64,000 nt of DNA from Coix lacryma-jobi var. lacryma-jobi (lineage: Eukaryota > Streptophyta > Magnoliopsida > Poales > Poaceae). Position 1 is the stretch's first letter; every line of letters begins with the position of its first letter. The translations under genes were made by a program, and so were the position numbers. The DNA is taken from contig CM019831.1 in NCBI GenBank assembly GCA_009763385.1, forward strand, positions 17,200,080 to 17,264,079. The letters run 5' to 3'. Shown in pieces: positions 11,059-21,451 of this stretch. Under the pieces are notes generated by a model. That model made no database searches and was not told where the DNA came from. It saw only the letters and a program-made list of their open reading frames with translations.

Positions 11059-13552
11059 ATCGAGATGCTCATGAACTCCTGGGACATGGATGGGTTCAAG
11101 ATCATTTCCATCGATCACTGGGATGGCGCCGGCTCTGGGAAGACGATGCTTGCCACAGCTGTGTACTAGCGGGTACTAAACAGTTTGATTCCTGTGCTTT
11201 CGTATACTTGGGGCCGCAATGTGATATGGTAAAGACTGTCGAGAGCATTCGTTGGCAGTACTAGAAATGAAGGACCAAGAAAGCATAGACATTGACGACC
11301 TCACATGGAAACTCAGAACATTTCTGGAGGACAATAGGTATGCGTAATTTAAATTTTGGCAAACTTCTGTGTGGTTCATACTTCACAACCTCACTTGTTT
11401 GGTACTAACTTCCTCATCTAAGCAACCTTTTCTTATTTTTCATAACAGGTACCTCATTATGGTCGATGATCTATGGAGCAAGCCAGCAAGGAACATTGTT
11501 TTCCTGAGAACGATCGTCTTTAATTTGTAGCAGTGGCATAGCTAGGGGGTGGTCCGTGTGGGCCACGGACCACCCTAGAATTTTAAGCAAAGTATTTTGG
11601 GTATTTAGATGCATGTTATTTTATGTAATTTTTAGAGTTTATTACTCATCTTAAAAGTGTTTGTAAGACATTTAAAATGTATTTGTCTTTTGTTTCAGTA
11701 AATTATATATTTGCACAATGACATGCTACATATTTATGTCTTGTTTGGTAGAGGTCTAATCGGTTTTAGTTTTAACTCCTTTATGTACTGGAGCAAGAAG
11801 TTATTTTTTATTTTTAAAATGAATCGAGATTCAGTGAAACAACTAGTTTTTGTTTCATCGGTTGTGGTCCCTCCATGTACTGTAGCAAAAGGCCGAAGAT
11901 GTTTGTTGACGTGTCATACGAGATTATATTGTTAAGAAAAAATTATATTGAATCAGACAGATTATATTGTTAAGAAAAAATTATATTGAATTGGACCACC
12001 ATAAATTAAAATCCTAGCTACGCCACTGATTTGTAGTAGGATAATCATCACAACAACGAATGACGCATTGACGTTGTGGTGCTGTGTAGGTTCTAGCGAC
12101 TGCATTTACAAGATTGGCCTCCTTAGTGATGCGGACTCTGAACAACTTTTTGTGAACGAAGTCTTTGGTAAAGGGCAAGATTTTCGTCAGCATTTTAACG
12201 ATAATTCTGCCGAAATCATGAAAAAATGTGGAGGGCTGCCTGCTATAGTTAGAGCTGCCACGTTAGCAAAACGTCAATCAGTTCATGAATGGAAGAGGAT
12301 CGAATTGAAGTCATTGGTATCAAGTTTAGATGAAAATTACATGTGGCAGAGGCTCAATCTCAGTTACAACGATCTACCAAATATTCTCAAGACATGTATG
12401 CTGTATCTAAGCATATTTCCTGAGTACTATGAGGTTGATGTAGAGCGCCTAATGAGGCTATGGATTGCTGAAGGATTCATCATTGACGGATTTGAAGCTA
12501 TGGAGGAAACAGCAAGAGGCTACCTCGATGGGTTAATTAGCAGAAACATGGTGCTGCCGTTGCATGTGAACCATCATGGTATCCCAAGGTGTTGCATGGT
12601 TCACCCTGTGATACATGATTTCATTGTTTACAAATCCAGGGAAGAGAAATTTATTGCTATCGTGAATGCTCAGCACCGAGATATAGCAAACAACTATGGC
12701 ACTATCCGCCGGTTATCAGTGCAGAGCAATAGCAGGCAAGAGCAAAAATTGGCACAAGATAGTTCTACAGACATATCCCATCTTCGCTCAATCATTGTCA
12801 TTGGTCAGGCCAGCACCGCGCCTCAGTTGACTGATCCGAGGGTGCTTCGTGTTCTGGACCTTGAAGGCTGTGAGGGTACGGCTGTATTCCTTGATGACTT
12901 GCACAAGCTTCAGCTTCTGAAGTACCTCAACCTCAGAGGCACTAATGTCAGTGAGCTCCCAGATACTATAGGGCAGTTAAGGTTCCTGCAGACACTGGAT
13001 GTGAGATCCACAAATATTAAAGCGCTGCCTCCCAGCATTGTCATGCTAGAAGAGCTTATGCATTTGCTCTGTGGGAGCGCCAAGCTACCTCGGGGAATCT
13101 CAGATATGAAAAGGTTGCAAAGACTGTCGTGTGCCATCACCAAAGAAAGCTCTACGAGTATTAGGCACCTCAGTGAACTTGAGGACTTGAGGGAACTAGA
13201 GCTGTTTTGTGATTTTACTCAAATGCCCCGAGATGAGAAGCAAGCCACTTTCAGTCATGGTGGGTTTGACCGTCTTAAGAAGCTGTGTGTCAGGTGCAAC
13301 TCAGCATCAGTGGCATTTGAGCCCGACGCATTGCCCATGGTCAAAGTGCTTGAACTGAGTTTTGAGGGAGTTCTCGTTAACGAATCTAGTGCTGTGACTG
13401 GCATTGAGCATCTGGGGCGCCTGAAGCATGTACTCCTTGAGTTTTCACTGGATGATGCAGGCACCATGGCGACTGTAGATGCGGTCAGGAAGGCTGCCAC
13501 AGCAATGCCCCCTAACATTCCAGAGGTTACTGTAATTGTTGATGGGAGGTGA
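11059..13552 (+). pseudogene. NBS-LRR (NB-ARC) disease-resistance pseudogene
   Basis: NB-ARC motifs appear in order. A P-loop-like GAGSGKTMLATAVY (about 11125-11167) is followed by a stop. An RNBS-A-like FDSCAFVYLG comes next. A GT-AG intron (11338-11448) precedes kinase-2 YLIMVDDLW. An RNBS-B remnant IIITTTN is split by a hAT insertion (11531-12028). The frame then stays open from 12068 to 13552 (494 codons): GLPA (residues 56-59), LYLSIFPEY (112-120), HPVIHDF in place of the usual MHD-type motif (179-185), then leucine-rich repeats. Such genes encode cytoplasmic immune receptors that switch between ADP and ATP states. The N-terminal coiled-coil region is missing, and stops, frameshifts and the transposon make it non-functional, although the LRR half is intact. 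Confidence 0.85.
11531..12028. mobile_element. 498 bp hAT-type element inside the NBS-LRR pseudogene
   Basis: The ends are inverted repeats: left CAGTGGCATAGCTAGG, right CCTAGCTACGCCACTG. They are flanked by the perfect 8 bp duplication ATTTGTAG (11523-11530 and 12029-12036). An 8 bp duplication and a CAGTGGC terminus are typical of hAT elements. The interior is AT-rich with no transposase, so it is non-autonomous. It interrupts the exon between kinase-2 and RNBS-B. Confidence 0.9.
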
Positions 13553-14170
13553 GCTACACATTCTACTTGTCACAAACAGTTGGAGGCATACATTCATTTA
13601 CTAATTTTTAGAACCCATTAAATAGACGACAATTATATTGAATATAATGGTTTGTTGAGTGTACTTTGTTTAGTGGAGTGACTTTCATTTCTCAGATGTG
13701 TGATAATGTGTCAAAATTATGATGTTTTCTGCTATTGTTCCTTGCTTTCAGGCCCCACACTTCGACAATCACTTAACCGGCTTTCATTTCTGTATGCATC
13801 CTTAGGTACTTCTATTTGACCTTTATATAAATCCTCTACTTTTTTTTTCAAGTTACCGGCCTGCAGATCATTGTGTAAGTCTAGACAGCCATATATATTA
13901 TATCTATGAGACCACAAAGTGGGTACCGGCAAATTTGTATGTTAGTTCTGACTTGCTAAAAACAATATGACCCTGACTAGCTGAAATGCGCTGATACATT
14001 TTCTTTCCAAAAAAATGGGCAGGGCTAGTACAAATGTGTCCAAGGCCGGGCCCTAGCATGCAAGCAAAGTGCACAGGCATCAGTGCTATGGTACTGACTG
14101 CAGTGAAATGCCTGGACACGTGAACTGCATGAAGTGCTTTACGTGTTCTTCTTTTTCTTTTTCTTTTTGT
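13553..14170. other. 3' flank of the NBS-LRR pseudogene
   Basis: AT-rich DNA follows the NBS-LRR stop codon. A possible splice acceptor (CTTGCTTTCAG, ending at 13751) hints at a spliced 3' UTR, as occurs in some grass NBS-LRR genes, but nothing proves it. No other coding region is supported. Confidence 0.4.
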
Positions 14171-14359
14171 CCTCCTTTGGTCTGATGGGCGGGCCTCGTG
14201 CAAGCGGTAGAGTCTTACCGCCTGTGACCAGAAGGTCCCGGGTTCGAGTCGCGGTCTCCTCGCATTTATGCGAGGGCAAAGCTTGCCACTAAATACCCTT
14301 CCCCAGACCCCGCACAGAGCGGGAGCTCTCCGGCACTGGGTACGCCCTCCTTTGGTCTG
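14171..14359 (+). mobile_element. Au-type tRNA-derived SINE with 14 bp target duplication
   Basis: The body (14185-14345) contains an A box (GCAAGCGGTAGAGTC), a B box (GGGTTCGAGTC) and the downstream CCCTTCCCCAGACCCCGCA and GGGAGCTCT blocks characteristic of the Au SINE of grasses. It is flanked by the perfect direct repeat CCTCCTTTGGTCTG (14171-14184 and 14346-14359). Long target duplications are expected of LINE-mobilised SINEs. The tRNA-like head lacks a cloverleaf acceptor stem and is not a tRNA gene. Confidence 0.9.
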
Positions 14360-15170
14360 TCATTGTGACCTTCCGTTGTTTTCAGAATTCCCTTTGGCTT
14401 GCCTTTGTCCTCAGTGTTTCTACCTTAATAACCACTCAGCCTGTTGCCTTTGTCCTCAGTGTTTCTGCTGCATTTCTGTACGCTGATGAACTGTCTCTTA
14501 TATGATGTCAATAAAACATTGCTTGTGACTTGTGAGGCGTGACAAATGTGGTTATCTGATTCAACTAGTATCGTAGCACTTTTTTTTCCACTAGCAAAAT
14601 ATGTCCGTGCATTGCAACGGAAAAAAAAATCTCGTATGCTTACATATATCTGCTTGATCAAATCAAAGCAGCTCCTAGGAGGCATCTCATGGTCTCCTTT
14701 CCGCCGACGCTGAGGACGCGTTGTGACATTACCGGGAGACGAACATTTTTTATCAGAGCAACGTGAGGTGAGCGCGAGCGAGTGAGCCTGACCGTTGGGT
14801 TAGTTTGCAATGGGCTAAAGAAAAAAGATAGAAATTTTCAAACTTAAATTCATTATAAAATAGTGCATACAAACTTGCAAAGGTATGTTGCACTGAATAA
14901 AAAGGCTCTTAAAAACTTAATAGACTTAGTAAGAAATATTCATAAATCATACTTTAAAAAACGACTTAAAAGATCGACAAATAAATATGATAAATATATT
15001 TTATTTAACATGGGAATAAATATCATAATTTAGGATGTCAACTTATTTTATTATTATGTACTTAAAACAGAAAATTGAGTTGTCGGAAAAAAAAGCTTAA
15101 CCTGAACTAAATATATTAACAACTTAAGTCAGCGCTAATGGAAATTTATATATAGTGGTAGAAACTTAGC
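14360..15170. other. Intergenic DNA, unassigned repeats
   Basis: This contains a GCATTGCAACGGAA motif (about 14612-14625), common near the ends of grass DNA transposons, and long AT-rich stretches. No gene, LTR or complete inverted-repeat element could be delimited. Confidence 0.4.
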
Positions 15171-15189
15171 ACGCAGGCCGACGGATAGC

Positions 15190-15410
15190 TTATGGGCCTA
15201 GCGCGTGACCTATGTCTTTTTCTACTTGAATAATTAGAGGCCCAATTGCCTGATGTCCAGCTGATTTCAGCCGTTGATGCAAGATGAACGACCAAGATAT
15301 TAGCAAGCCAAAAGAGAGTCCTATAAAAGGAACGAAACCCTAATATCATCTTAGTTCTCACTCTCTTCTTTCTCCCTTGCTCCAGCCGCCTCTCCTTTTC
15401 CTCACACGAT
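15190..15410 (+). promoter_or_regulatory. Orphan promoter of ribosomal-protein type (site II, TATA, telo-box)
   Basis: Site II motifs TGGGCC (15193-15198) and its complement GGCCCA (15239-15244) precede a TATA box TATAAAAG (15322-15329), a telo-box AAACCCTAA (15335-15343) and a pyrimidine-rich leader (about 15350-15408). In plants this combination marks ribosomal-protein, translation-factor and some snoRNA genes. The first ATG downstream (15409) is followed at once by a stop, and no conserved coding exon is visible, so it is either a relic promoter or one driving a non-coding or spliced transcript I cannot resolve. Confidence 0.5.
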
Positions 15411-16741
15411 GCAGTAGAAGAGCCGCACCAGCATAGGCCACCGACATCGAGGGAGAAAGAGAGAAACTAATAATGCATGACTGTGCCGCGCGGAGTAGCG
15501 TCGAGCACCCACGACGCTAGCTGTGTATATGGCGCCAGGCCCTTCGAGTCTTCGACTAGTGGCGTCTGACGCCAGCGGGTGCTCTAAGGCGCGTGTAGGT
15601 GATGGCGCGGGCGCCCTCGCCGGCGAGCGCAGAGGCGGCGGCTCGAGCGCCCCCGGCAGCCTGAAGACATGGCCCCGCTGATTTTGTCGAATCGATTTTT
15701 GTTGATTTTTTCCGATTGCTGTGAATATATATGTTTTGATTTGCCCGTAGTGGTTTCGATTCAGTCTCCTCAATTTGTTCCATGCTATTGTTTTAATCCA
15801 AAAAAATATGGTGTACGGCGGCCTCAATTTGATTCTGAAACGTCTAGCATTACCGGTTTGGAAAACTCCTTCCCCGTGTCAGTCTCCAACTCTAATGTTT
15901 TCTTATTTGATTTAGAGTTCCTTTTGCATTTGGATGATTAGCTGATTTTTGCTTGCTTTCTTTTTGCCCGACGCTACTATATTGGACCAGACGAAACGAA
16001 AATTTAGACAGAAAGAACAGATAGGGATAGATTAGGGACAGATTTGATTTCTATTTTGATTTTGACTTAATTTCTGATTGCTGATAGAACACAAAACTGC
16101 AAGCGGTTTTCATTGGAGTATCAGGGGGTAACACGTCATGATTGGCATTTGAGATGTGGACTCTACATGAGGAGGCTGATGCCGATTCGATTCTGGAGAG
16201 GGGCAGAGGAGCGCCGACGGAATCGGACTGTTGGCTAATAAAAAGGCCAGGTGAAAAAAAGTTGGACAAAAAAAAAGGCAGAAGTTTTACCTCTTTAGTA
16301 TTAAATTAGGTATATAGATTAAGGAAATTGGAGCATGGTCTTTTCGACATCAAACTTTTCAATGCATATACTATTAGTCTATTTGGTACAGCTTACAACA
16401 GCTTCATGAAGGGTAGTGAATCGTTATAGGTAAACGATTTGTGTGGGATAAGGTAATTATTAAACCTTGACCAATGTATCTTGCGGCGCGTATTGTTTGT
16501 TGACCATAACTAATGAACCCAGTTCGATCCCCTGGGCCTATTCGAGAACGCCTACGAAAAGGTTGTTTGGATTTACTAAAAGGTTGTTTGAATTTACGAA
16601 AAGGTTGGCTTTTCAAGTTCGCCGTCAAATCCCAGGGCTCAACCCTGGACAGGCGGTGGAAACTACCACCCTCATCTTAATTTCCTATTCGACTCTTATG
16701 AAATCGAGTACCGGTCATGAGGTGTTGTTTTTTTTGCCAAA
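15411..16741. other. Intergenic DNA downstream of the orphan promoter
   Basis: A GC-rich patch (15480-15660) passes into AT-rich DNA. Near 16552-16620 there are three short direct repeats of an ACGAAAAGGTTGTTTGGATTT-like unit. From about 16377 the sequence resembles a MITE (TTTGGTACAGCT...CTTCATGAAG); related sequence resumes after 40277, so the outer Sirevirus inserted into that repeat. No protein-coding gene is supported. Confidence 0.4.
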
Positions 16742-16746
16742 CACTT

Positions 16747-18086
16747 TGAAATGATCAAGATGCCCAAGAGAGAGGGGTGAATTGGGCTAATCTAAAATTT
16801 CTCGCGAGAATTAAGACCTACACTAGCCCAACTTCATCCCTTTGTGCCTAGAAGTGTGTTTTCTCTAATCTACCGCATAAAAGACTTACACCTAGTTCCA
16901 ATCCTACTCTAGCATGACATTTCTACAAAAGTAACTTGCATGAATTGAAATGCTCAAAGTAAATGCGTAAGATAAGAGAGGAGAGGAAGACTGCGATGTT
17001 TTCCCAAGGTATCGAGGTGTCGGCACACCCCCTAGTCCTTGTTTGAGCACCCGCACAAGGGTATCACTCCCCTTTGATCCACGCAAGGATCAAGTGCTAA
17101 CTGTGAGCTGATTCTTTGCCACTCCGGCCCGGTGAATTGCCCACAACCGGTCACAACTTGAGTTGGGTCATCCACAAGCTCTCCGGATGATCACCAAGCT
17201 CCCAATCACCACCAAGCCGTCTAGGTGATGGCGATCACCAAGAGTAACAAGCTAGAACTCTCACTTGACCAACGCAAAACCAAAGATATGGATGGATACA
17301 CACTTGCTACTCATAACTCACTAATGAGGTGTCTAATCTCGAGATTAACAAATCTCACAACCTCACTAGGGCTCTGATGTCTGGCATCGGACGCGCCGAT
17401 GTCCCGAGTAACGGTAACGTGTACTATTCTGACAGCACACGTCACAGTGGCATCAGACGCTGGCAACGTCCGATGCCACCCCATCAGACGCGTCCGATGC
17501 GACGCTGAAATCACTCTCAAGTGAATAGTGTTACTGTTGCGTACGATGCGCCCCCTCCGGTGCGTCCGATGCAACGGTCCAGACACTGCCACTTCCTGTT
17601 GGCATCGGACGCGCGTCCGATGCCAGCAGGGGCAGCGTCCGATGCCCTTCTGAGGGCCGAAACGACATCGGATTGCGACGCTGCCTTCATGACTTTTGTT
17701 CCCCACAACATATAGGCTATCTCTGAGCTACCTAGAGCTATGAAATACCAAGTGTGCACCACACCTACCTCAATAGACTCACCTAGGTCAAGCTACTCAT
17801 TCACGCTCCCCTTTATAGTACGGCCAAAGGAAAAATAAAGACCTAAAACTAATCTAAGTGTCTCTCAACACCAAATGACACTTAGAACTAGCCTATCTCC
17901 GTCTTCGTCGTCCATCCTTTGAAAACCGAATCGATTTCCGTCACTTAGGGGGCATGAAAACCATTTGCCCATATCGTCGCCATTATTGTGACCTAACACT
18001 CACTGTTTCTGCAAAACACACGTTAGTCACAATAATCTTATGTTGTCATCAATCATCGAAACCCACTAGGGGCCTAGATGCTTTCA
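16747..18086 (-). repeat. 3' LTR of the outer Sirevirus (with deletions)
   Basis: It starts TGAAATGATCAAGATGCCCA and ends GATGCTTTCA in plus orientation, matching the split LTR at 27090-27120 plus 38731-40271. It is about 230 bp shorter than its partner. A block equivalent to roughly 39328-39480, including the TATA box, is missing, and a second block of about 64 bp is lost. Both breaks lie in the GCATCGGACG/CGTCCGATGC palindromic repeats. Confidence 0.9.
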
Positions 18087-18540
18087 ATCTCTCTCTTTTT
18101 GATGATTGATGACAACACGTCCACGAGTATAGAGAGAAGAGGTTTTCAAATCATGACATGTATGAACTTGCGATAAATAAGAGAAAATTGTTAGAGGCAA
18201 GTTCATACACATCATGCCAACATCTTGCACTTAACAGATTAGAGTGAACAACAAGTGCAAGAGTAATAAAGCTCAAGTACATAATGATATGGAATTAAGC
18301 ACATGTAAATGAGCGAAAGTGATGACATGCCATAGAATATATCATAAGTGAGCACAACCATGTCAAAAGGGGTCCATCAACACACATATCATAAAGTGCA
18401 AGACAAAAGTAATCATGATATGCATGTGAATGCAAAAGAGTATCACACATAAAGATTCAGAACCCTCTCACGACACTCCCCCTAAGTCTATACTCGACTC
18501 TCTCTCCCTCTTTGGCGTCAAGCACCAAATCTAAGGATCT
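18087..18540 (-). other. Polypurine tract region of the outer Sirevirus
   Basis: On the minus strand, AAAAAGAGAGAGAT abuts the 3' LTR (plus positions 18087-18100) and is the likely primary polypurine tract. A second purine-rich run (complement of CTCCCCCTAAG, near 18475-18486) lies further in. Multiple polypurine tracts near the 3' LTR are a Sirevirus hallmark. No coding sequence is present. Confidence 0.6.
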
Positions 18541-19134
18541 GCAAGCGGCACAGGGGCAGACGAGTCGGGAGCCGAAGTCTTGGGAGTGTGTGGCATGACC
18601 CAAACTAAGCAAGCAGAGCCTCTGAGTCTGACGACGAGGTCAGAGCTGGCTGACCCTCTGGAGCTGGTAGCTGTGGAGAAACGGTCCGAGTCTGCTCTGC
18701 CTGCTCAGTCTGGACCTCTGGCTATGTCTCTGGCTGAGCCTCGGTAGCTGTGTCAGACCGTGCCTCTGGTAGCGGAAGCTCTGGAATCGGAGTGGGCACA
18801 GGTTGCTCTGGCACTGTCGGCTTTGTGGACTGAGGCTCTGTCAGTGCTGGCTCTTAAGACGCGACTGAACTCAGTAGAGTCTCTGTCGTGGAACTCACAG
18901 GAGCAGTCGACATCTGAACCGGGCCCTGTAGGCCTAGAGTGGGTGCCCGATGAGCTCACTGAAGCTCGCTGACAAGTCTCGAGTCACCATAGTAGTCATC
19001 GCGAACAAGGTGTCCGTCGGACAAGGAGTGAAGCCAGTGGTGATCGGACTGAACAACGGTCTCGCTCCTGGAGGAATAGTGAACCAGGTAGAGTGCGAGG
19101 GGGTCGGGAACGGAGCAAACTGAGGCTGTTGCTG

Positions 19135-20955
19135 CTACGGCTGCTGTTGGAGCTGTGGAGGAGGAGGCTGACACTGTACTGAAGGAAATTGCGGTTGCTG
19201 CATCTTCATCATCTGCTCCATGAACTTCAGCGTCTGCTGCTGAACCTCAAGGAGCTGTCGCTGAAGAGCGTCAGACCGCTCCTGGGCCTGAGCCAGTGCC
19301 AGTGCCTGGGCCTCTGCTAGGCGCTGCTGCTCCTGAACCTGTCGCCGCTGCTCTGCTTGTATGTTCTCAAGGATGGCTAGCAGAGCAGGGTCTGTCCTCG
19401 AGCTCCCCGCCTCAGAGTCGTGTGGGTGAGGCTGCATCCTCGGCGAGAGCTCGTAGTCCTCGTCAGAGCTGTCGGTGGGGTCCTCTGCTACGAACATAGT
19501 GTCACCCTCTAAGTCAGCAAGCTCACACTCTACGAGGGCCCTGACGGCCTCGTCCTACTCCTCTGCAGACTCCGGGACTGGTTGATGTTGTCTAGGAGTA
19601 GACTATGGCATAGACTGAGCTGACGTCTGACCTCTGCGGCCCCTGCTGTGTCCCAGAAGCTGGCTCATGTTGTATGCTAGGAAAATGGTGGCCGTCTGAG
19701 CGAGCTCCTGTCTTGGGGCCATCTATACACGCACTGTAACCTGGAAGAGCAAATACGAAATCCAGTGCGCGTATGGAAGCTGCCTTCGGGCCTTGATTCC
19801 ATCTGCAATGGTGTCCTCCATCTCTGAGAGTATGACGTCTCAGACATCGAACTCCTGCTGCCTGATGAGGTGAGCTAGCAGCCACAACTGTATCCTGGAC
19901 AACCCCTCTCTGTATCCAATCCTTGGCAGAATGGTACACCTCATCACCTCGTTGAGGATCCGGGCCATAGGAGTAAGATCTTTCGGCGCGCGGCTCGAAC
20001 CCTCACCGAATGGCTCTGTGAAGCAGGGTCGTACCAAGTCTGTCGACGGCTGCTCTCCGCCATGAGGACGCCTGGGTGGCTCTGTCCGGTCATAGCACAA
20101 AGTGTGGATCCGTGTCGTAAAGTCAGTCAGGTGGAACGAGTCACGGATCTCTGAGCTGTAGAGTCTGAAGTGCTGACCGTGGAATGCAAAATGAATGAAC
20201 TCATGATCAGGATCCACCTAGAGAGAAGAGTGAAACTATAGAACCCAGTCCTCTATGTAAGAGCCAGACCGTCCCAGAAGGTCTGCCAAGCCTAGCAGGT
20301 AAGTGAGGTGGGGGCGAATCTACTCTCCGCCAGTTGTCACAATAGCCTCAAGACTGCAGACTCTGTGGGACCTGAAACTGATGCCGGCATTCCTGAATCC
20401 CTGGTAGAAGTCCTCGTGTAAGACCAAGTAGAACTCAGGACCCGCCTGCTGCTGCCTCTCACGTGGGAACCACCTGTCCACTAGTACTAGTCGTAGCTCC
20501 TGTATCTGACTGCAAGTGGTGGCGCGGAGGTCTAGACGCATAACCAGCGGTGGCTCATGTCGAGAGGGGGGACGTGCACCACGCCGGGGACCCTCGGGCC
20601 GGGGTGGCACCTCGGTCCGGTGACGAGACGACCGACGCCGTGGGTGCTCTGCTGGGTCTGCCTCAGCCTCAGCCTCTGCTGGCTCTGCCTCTGCGGGCTC
20701 TGCCTTTGCCTCTGGCTGCCTAGAACCCTCTGTCTATCCCTAAGCTGCTGACCCAGAGCCCTCGGGCTCATCCACCGAAGCTGTAAGAGAAACACGACGT
20801 CCTCCAATCATCAATGTCCCTGGTGGAGTACCGTGAAACTGCTCTGTCTCCTCTATCATTTGACGCTGAGCAGGGGTGAGGGAGTCAACTATCCGTAAAC
20901 CGCCACCGCGTCCGATGCTGCATTTTGGACTGTTTTGAATTCCTCCGCGCGACAC
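19135..20955 (-). pseudogene. Degraded Sirevirus env-like ORF
   Basis: Between pol and the 3' LTR four open segments (20955-20740, 20610-20320, 20217-19840, 19497-19135) all lie in one minus-strand frame and are separated only by stop codons, which shows one ancestral ORF of about 600 codons. Recognisable parts are a LTPAQRQMIEETEQFHG block near the start, a conserved RQQEFDV region near 19860, and a C-terminal Gln-rich coiled coil (EQRRQVQEQQRLAEAQALA). Position and composition match the env-like ORF of Sireviruses, whose function is unknown. I see no clear signal peptide or transmembrane segment. The stops make it non-functional. Confidence 0.65.
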
Positions 20956-21451
20956 TTTCTCTCAATCAAGTTCCAACTCAAATAAGAGGCAAATAAACAC
21001 CAGTTGGAACATGATGTGAGAGACCTCGCTCAAACCCTTAAATTTTCAAAATAATTTGTCATAGACTAAGTATTTTTTAAGAAAATATACAATAAAAGGG
21101 CGAGGAGACAACATGTGTCCACCAAAAATAGGGGTCATAACCATTAGGAGCTTCAAATGCTCCCTCTATCGGTGAACGAACACAGCGGTTGCTCAAGCTT
21201 AACCGAAAAGAAATGACAAACAACACTCATGCATATGCAATGCATTGCGAAAAAGTGAATCTAGGTTGCTTGTCAAGTTTGCTCATGGGTAAGCTTCTTC
21301 ACTCACTTTTTAGGGCGGTTATCTTAACCACGTCTGACAAGCCTATGTGCAAAGCATAATTTAAACATGGCATATTATACAAATGTAATGCAATGACAAC
21401 ACTTGTTCATCTTTTAACAAAGTTGCTTAGATCAAGAACATTAAGCTCACT
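20956..21451 (-). other. Spacer between pol and env-like ORF
   Basis: AT-rich non-coding DNA separates the end of the RNase H domain from the env-like ORF. It includes CACTCAT/TGCATATGCAATGCA-like short repeats. No splice site was assigned, although env-like products are thought to need splicing or a subgenomic RNA. Confidence 0.4.

Noticed and set aside
14185..14260. Possible tRNA gene
   Set aside because: A and B boxes are present but there is no acceptor stem or anticodon arm, and the body and 14 bp target duplication identify an Au SINE.
16500..16690. Possible SINE (GTTCGATCCCC B-box-like motif) left of the outer Sirevirus
   Set aside because: No A box at the right distance and no target duplication could be found.
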